10,623 bases of DNA, taken from positions 1-10,623 of the forward strand of contig CAZYVD010000076.1 of NCBI GenBank assembly GCA_964651045.1, read 5' to 3'. The position numbers were made by a program, and so were the translations under genes. How positions within the stretch are numbered: position 1 is the stretch's first letter; the number at the start of each line of letters is the position of its first letter. Under the pieces are notes generated by a model. That model worked only from the letters and a program-made list of their open reading frames with translations. It was not told the DNA's origin and searched no databases. Shown here piece by piece: positions 7,291-10,623 of this stretch. This DNA is from CAZYVD01 sp964651045 (GTDB taxonomy: Bacteria > Zhuqueibacterota > QNDG01 > DSAB01).

Positions 7291-8455
7291 CACAGACTCC
7301 TCGATCGATGGCTGTTATTATGCCTATTAATTGCGCTATTCCCCTGTACATAGAATCAATGTTGATGCGTTCATCCTCCTGATGGTAGTTTTCGCCATTT
7401 GCAATACCGATTGTGATTGCTGGTATTTTGTTATGGAGAAACACGGATAGCTCAGATTCGCTCGATTCTATCATGGGTTTTATGCCAAGAGCATCCATTA
7501 CCTGAATAGCAGACTTGACAAGAGGATGGTGATATGTGAGGGAGGCTGCTTTTACATTGTTTATTTTAATAAGATCGATTTTTGCACCATATTCCATTGA
7601 AAGTTCTGTGCATATCTCTTCGATCTTATAGTAGGTCTCCTCAACCATTTTGTCGGAGTCGCTGTGGATCTCGAAGCCGAGCTTGGCAAAGAGCGGAATG
7701 TCTCCATGCTGAACACCACCTCTGAATTTTCCGATTATAATTTCTGTCTTTGGGCGCTGCGGAAGACGGATTTTCAGCATGTTGTTTATTATCTCGTTTG
7801 CTATTACGATTGCATTTACACCATGTCTTATGTCCCATCCCAGTGCCACAGGTACTCTGCATTCTACCTCTGCCTGGACCATGCCTTTTGAGTAGTAGTT
7901 CAAACGTCCCTTTATTCCCCCCTCAATACAAACAGCACCTCTGAGCGGATGTTTCCAGAAAGATAGTACCTCTCTGATGCTTTTAAGATTGTTTTCCCTC
8001 AGAGATTCAGGAAGGCCTACAAGTATCAGGTCGGATTGAAATTGGATTTTAAGCACCTTCAGTATGTCCGGAATCGACATTAAAACACCTACACCGAGAG
8101 AGTTGTCAAGCAGCCCCGGCCCTATGATCTGTTCGTTTGTGATTGAGTAGTGGAATTCGTGATCACTCTCAAAGAGTGTATCCATATGGGCAACAAGCAT
8201 TATTGGAGGTTTGGTTTTTGATTTGCCCTTGATTATGGCATAGGGATTTCCGTAAGAGTCCATTGTACATTCATCTGCATTGGCATCACTCAATCTTTCT
8301 AGAAATATTTCTGTTCGCTCCAGGTAGTCAAAGTCGCTCTTTGTTTTTCGAGAATATGGAGTCTGGCCTATTAGAACAATGTTTGTAAGGATTATTTCCC
8401 TTATCGATTTTGTTTTCTCAACATAGAGATTTAAATTTTTTAAAAATTTCTTCAT
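7283..8455 (-). CDS. M20-like metallohydrolase (peptidase/deacylase family) with altered Glu-Glu motif
   Basis: This is an M20-type zinc amidohydrolase homologue, about 390 residues from ATG 8455. Numbering from an alternative in-frame ATG at 8470 (395 residues), metal-site residues are visible: H95 and D97 in VAHMDTL, D122 in GLLDNSLGV, E183 in CIEGG and H363 near the C-terminus in GENYHQEDERI. The small lid/dimerisation domain lies in about 197-310. Where most members have an adjacent Glu-Glu (general base and metal ligand), this protein has PESLREN (154-160), so one Glu appears replaced. ATG 8455 overlaps the upstream TGA as ATGA and has AAAGGA only 3 bases before it. ATG 8470 has no Shine-Dalgarno, so the choice is probable, not certain. 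The substrate is unknown: a peptide, an N-acyl amino acid or a solute amide would all fit. No signal peptide is seen. Its position between the phosphorylase and gpgS implies a role in the same module. Confidence 0.85.
   Translation of the reverse strand: MKKFLKNLNLYVEKTKSIREIILTNIVLIGQTPYSRKTKSDFDYLERTEIFLERLSDANADECTMDSYGNPYAIIKGKSKTKPPIMLVAHMDTLFESDHEFHYSITNEQIIGPGLLDNSLGVGVLMSIPDILKVLKIQFQSDLILVGLPESLRENNLKSIREVLSFWKHPLRGAVCIEGGIKGRLNYYSKGMVQAEVECRVPVALGWDIRHGVNAIVIANEIINNMLKIRLPQRPKTEIIIGKFRGGVQHGDIPLFAKLGFEIHSDSDKMVEETYYKIEEICTELSMEYGAKIDLIKINNVKAASLTYHHPLVKSAIQVMDALGIKPMIESSESELSVFLHNKIPAITIGIANGENYHQEDERINIDSMYRGIAQLIGIITAIDRGVCDE
7297..7302 (-). promoter_or_regulatory. Ribosome binding site deciding the gpgS start
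   Basis: On the minus strand this reads GAGGAG, a strong Shine-Dalgarno element 6 bases before ATG 7290 and only 3 before the GTG at 7293. It lies inside the 3' end of the M20-like gene, consistent with translational coupling. Confidence 0.75.
8452..8455 (-). other. ATGA stop-start overlap between phosphorylase and M20-like genes
   Basis: The TGA of the GH13 gene (8454-8452) overlaps the ATG at 8455-8453. AAAGGA at 8464-8459 precedes it. This arrangement typically allows terminating ribosomes to restart on the next gene, and it favours 8455 over 8470 as the start. Confidence 0.6.
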
Positions 8456-10149
8456 TGTTCCTTTAACCATAAAATTTCGTATGGGTTTACTATTATCTGG
8501 TTTGATCTGACAGGTTGATCTGTAATCAGGTTTTTTAGATTCCCGCGGCCGGTCATTCTGTTCAGCCTGAGATCTACAGGTTTTGATGATACATTTGTAA
8601 GCGAGAGGATCTCTTCACCTTCGTACTCTCTTCTTATTGCAAAGATTTTTGGATCGATCCGCATTATCTCAAAATTCCCATTTGGATGAAATACTTTTTG
8701 TGACCTTCTGATCATTAGCAGTCTTCTGTATTTGTAAAATACTTGACTGCAAAAACTATACCTGTCATTGAGAAGCTTCATCAAATCATTGAGCATGTGT
8801 TTTTTCCGATTTATGGCTCTTGGTTTTCCGCATTTTTTAACACCTTCTGTCCAGTTGCGCGAACCAAGAAGACTGTTGATATAGACTGCCGGGACCCCTG
8901 GAAGCGCAAGCTGAATGGCCTGAGATGCCAGAAATCTATTAGCAAGAAGATCATCATTACCGGTTCCTTTTGAGAGTGCATCGATGTATGTAATATTCAA
9001 TTCATAGGGCAGTGTTGATCCATTTCTGTTGCTTCTTACGGAGACTGTTCCTCCATTTTCTTCTGTTTTTTTAATCATTTCCTCTATTTTCTGTTCTGAT
9101 ACAATACCTTCTATGGGCCGAATTCCTATTCCATCATGAGAGGCAGTAAAGTTAAGAAATGTGGTCTGCTCTGACGGCGTTTTGAGTGCTGAAGTCCACT
9201 CATTGATTATGGTGGTATCCTCTGAGATGAATGTATAGAGTAGAAGTGGGGGGAGAGTAAAATTGTAGATCATCTGAGCTTCATCATGTCCATTTCCAAA
9301 ATAGGTTATGTTCTCTCTGTGGGGAACGTTTGTCTCTGTAACAATGATCCCTTCTCTCCTTACTTCATTGAATATTTTTCTCAACAACCTGACGATAATG
9401 TGTGTTTGTGGAAGATGGATGCACTCTGTTCCGATCTCCTTCCAGAGGTAAGCAATTGCGTCGAGCCTGATTAGTGATGCCCCTCTTTGAGAGTAATAGA
9501 GAAGAACATCAACTATTTTTATCAGAGTGTCGATGCTTTTGTAATTTAAGTCTATCTGATCACTGCTGAATGTTGTCCACAGATGTACATTTTGGCCATT
9601 GTATTTTGTAAATTGTGTGAGTAGTGGACTCGAGCGAGGTCTTGTTACCATAGAGAGATCTAGATCAGGGTCTACCTCGATAGCTATTTTTTCGAACCCT
9701 TTTTCTCCTGCAAGATATTTTCGAAACCATATGCTACGTGAAGATATATGATTCAACACAAGATCAAACATCAATCTGAAGTTGCTGCCAATACTATTGA
9801 TGTCGTTCCAGTCGCCATATTCAGGATTAACACTCTTATAATCGATGACAGAAAAGCCGTCATCCGATGAAAAGGGAAAGAATGGCAGAATGTGAACTGT
9901 TGATATGCAATTCTTTAGATGTTTGCATAAGAAGCTGTGGAGCGTTCTGAGAGGCTTCTCACCATCTTTTCTAATTATATCGGGATAGGTAATTAGCATT
10001 ATATCTTTTTCCGAAAAGTATGAATCGTTTGTATTTTTTACACCCCTCTGTTTTTCTATCATCCTACAGATTTTGATACAGCCGGCTTCTGCCTCTTTTC
10101 TGTTGTAGAGATGGTTCAGCAGATTTTTAATCTCATCCTTGAAGCTCAC
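8452..10149 (-). CDS. GH13_18 glycoside phosphorylase, probably glucosylglycerate phosphorylase
   Basis: This 565-residue protein belongs to the sucrose phosphorylase subfamily of GH13. LPFFPFSSDDGFSVIDY (88-104) is the subfamily signature early in the barrel, and DLVLNHIS (129-136) is conserved region I. LIRLDAIAYLWKE (226-238) carries the nucleophile D230, TETNVPHREN (271-280) the acid/base E272, and TASHDGIG (335-342) the transition-state Asp D339. GVPAVYINSLLGSRNW (418-433) and a C-terminal beta domain follow. The AIAYLWKE and TETNVPHREN forms resemble the YcjM/glucosylglycerate phosphorylase branch rather than classical sucrose phosphorylases. With gpgS in the same operon, the likely reaction is glucosylglycerate plus phosphate giving glucose 1-phosphate and glycerate in the cytosol. 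Sucrose, sucrose 6-phosphate or glucosylglycerol specificity cannot be excluded. The start is GTG, with GGAG at 10159-10156 spaced 6 bases; the upstream peptidase stops 26 bases earlier. Confidence 0.9.
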   Translation of the reverse strand: MSFKDEIKNLLNHLYNRKEAEAGCIKICRMIEKQRGVKNTNDSYFSEKDIMLITYPDIIRKDGEKPLRTLHSFLCKHLKNCISTVHILPFFPFSSDDGFSVIDYKSVNPEYGDWNDINSIGSNFRLMFDLVLNHISSRSIWFRKYLAGEKGFEKIAIEVDPDLDLSMVTRPRSSPLLTQFTKYNGQNVHLWTTFSSDQIDLNYKSIDTLIKIVDVLLYYSQRGASLIRLDAIAYLWKEIGTECIHLPQTHIIVRLLRKIFNEVRREGIIVTETNVPHRENITYFGNGHDEAQMIYNFTLPPLLLYTFISEDTTIINEWTSALKTPSEQTTFLNFTASHDGIGIRPIEGIVSEQKIEEMIKKTEENGGTVSVRSNRNGSTLPYELNITYIDALSKGTGNDDLLANRFLASQAIQLALPGVPAVYINSLLGSRNWTEGVKKCGKPRAINRKKHMLNDLMKLLNDRYSFCSQVFYKYRRLLMIRRSQKVFHPNGNFEIMRIDPKIFAIRREYEGEEILSLTNVSSKPVDLRLNRMTGRGNLKNLITDQPVRSNQIIVNPYEILWLKEQ

Positions 10150-10155
10150 AGAACA

Positions 10156-10159
10156 CTCC
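10156..10159 (-). promoter_or_regulatory. Ribosome binding site supporting a GTG start for the phosphorylase
   Basis: GGAG on the minus strand lies 6 bases upstream of GTG 10149 in the short gap after the peptidase gene. It supports the non-ATG start. Confidence 0.65.
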
Positions 10160-10175
10160 AGATTTTAACAGTTGC

Positions 10176-10623
10176 CTATCTGTCCTCAACAGGAAGAAAC
10201 ATCGGATCCCAGGGATGAAGAAGTATTGGTTTTTGTTTTCTGATTTTCAACACTCGTGGCGACACATACTTTTTATGCACAACGAGCCTGAATCCATACT
10301 CATCAAACCATCTGTCTGTCATTGTGAGAAATCCGTTGTGTCCAGCACCCTTACCCCAACTGTTTTCAAGGAGCCACTTTACCGGCCTTCCCGATTTAGA
10401 TGTGTCGACTCCAACAAGAGCCATTCCATGAGTCGATCCGCTCGAATATGTTAATATCCTTTCGGACTTGTTCATTCCAAAGTGTATGCCGTAGAGTGAT
10501 TCATAATCGTAATTATCCACGCTGAGTATTCCATTTTTTCTGTCGAGTTGCTTTCCAACATCGCAAGAGAAGTACATTGGCTCGCCATTGATTAGTGAGA
10601 GTTTGGCAAATTTTTTCAGTACA
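10176..10623 (-). CDS. pepC: Aminopeptidase C / bleomycin hydrolase family (C1B), C-terminal fragment
   Basis: The frame stays open to the window edge, so only the last 148 residues or so of a cytosolic papain-like aminopeptidase are present. An internal Met at 10577 is not the start: in-frame residues upstream continue the family pattern (NGEPMYFSCDVGK). STHGMALVGVD contains the catalytic His and LLENSWGKG the catalytic Asn; the catalytic Cys lies outside the window. DRWFDEYGFRLVVHKKYVS matches the family's C-terminal region. The end, WDPMFLPVEDR, corresponds to the conserved WDPMGALA-type tail, which in bleomycin hydrolase and Gal6 reaches into the active site and enforces aminopeptidase trimming; here it differs after WDPM and is a few residues longer. 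The family forms hexameric cages that degrade short peptides. The gene ends 26 bases before the phosphorylase on the same strand, so it may be co-transcribed, though no metabolic link is evident. Confidence 0.92.
   Translation of the reverse strand, partial: VLKKFAKLSLINGEPMYFSCDVGKQLDRKNGILSVDNYDYESLYGIHFGMNKSERILTYSSGSTHGMALVGVDTSKSGRPVKWLLENSWGKGAGHNGFLTMTDRWFDEYGFRLVVHKKYVSPRVLKIRKQKPILLHPWDPMFLPVEDR

Noticed and set aside
8452..10149. Classical sucrose phosphorylase
   Set aside because: The barrel segments AIAYLWKE and TETNVPHREN and the gpgS context point to the YcjM/glucosylglycerate phosphorylase branch. Sucrose activity is not excluded but is not the preferred call.
1..10623. CRISPR arrays, tRNA/rRNA genes, insertion sequences, long direct or inverted repeats
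   Set aside because: None seen on reading through both strands; the window is filled by protein-coding genes with very short gaps.

Overview
The window is AT-rich bacterial DNA with tightly packed genes, Shine-Dalgarno-led starts, frequent AGA/AGG and ATA codons and no insertion sequence, phage or CRISPR signature. I cannot place the organism to phylum. The gene content (glucosyl-3-phosphoglycerate synthase with two GT4 glycosyltransferases, a HAD phosphatase and a GH13_18 phosphorylase) recalls bacteria that make glucosylglycerate-type compatible solutes, such as Petrotoga. No marker here settles the taxonomy.

Layout. Three genes run rightward from 49 to 2728: a DapA/N-acetylneuraminate-lyase-type aldolase homologue with an unusual central insertion, a 422-residue protein I do not recognise, and a small basic protein with a Rho-N/SAP-like N-terminal domain. 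Seven genes run leftward from the right edge to 2759. In transcription order they are: the C-terminal part of an aminopeptidase C/bleomycin hydrolase, a GH13_18 phosphorylase of the sucrose/glucosylglycerate type, an M20-like metallohydrolase, GpgS, a GT4 glycosyltransferase, a HAD-family hydrolase and a second GT4 glycosyltransferase. The two blocks converge on a 30-base gap at 2729-2758. No gene-free stretch exceeds 50 bases.

How the genes work together. The six genes after the peptidase are joined by overlaps or a 2-base gap (two ATGA junctions, 8- and 17-base overlaps), so they are almost certainly one translationally coupled operon. GpgS should make glucosyl-3-phosphoglycerate. The HAD protein is the natural phosphatase candidate, and the two GT4 enzymes could add further sugars, as in the mannosylglucosylglycerate pathways of Petrotoga. 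The GH13_18 enzyme could recover glucose 1-phosphate and glycerate from glucosylglycerate. The operon thus looks like a synthesis, extension and recycling module for a glucosylglycerate-based solute or glycoside. Its odd member is the M20-like hydrolase, whose usual Glu-Glu catalytic pair appears altered. The exact product, the sugar donors and the M20 substrate are inference. The rightward block has no evident link to this module.
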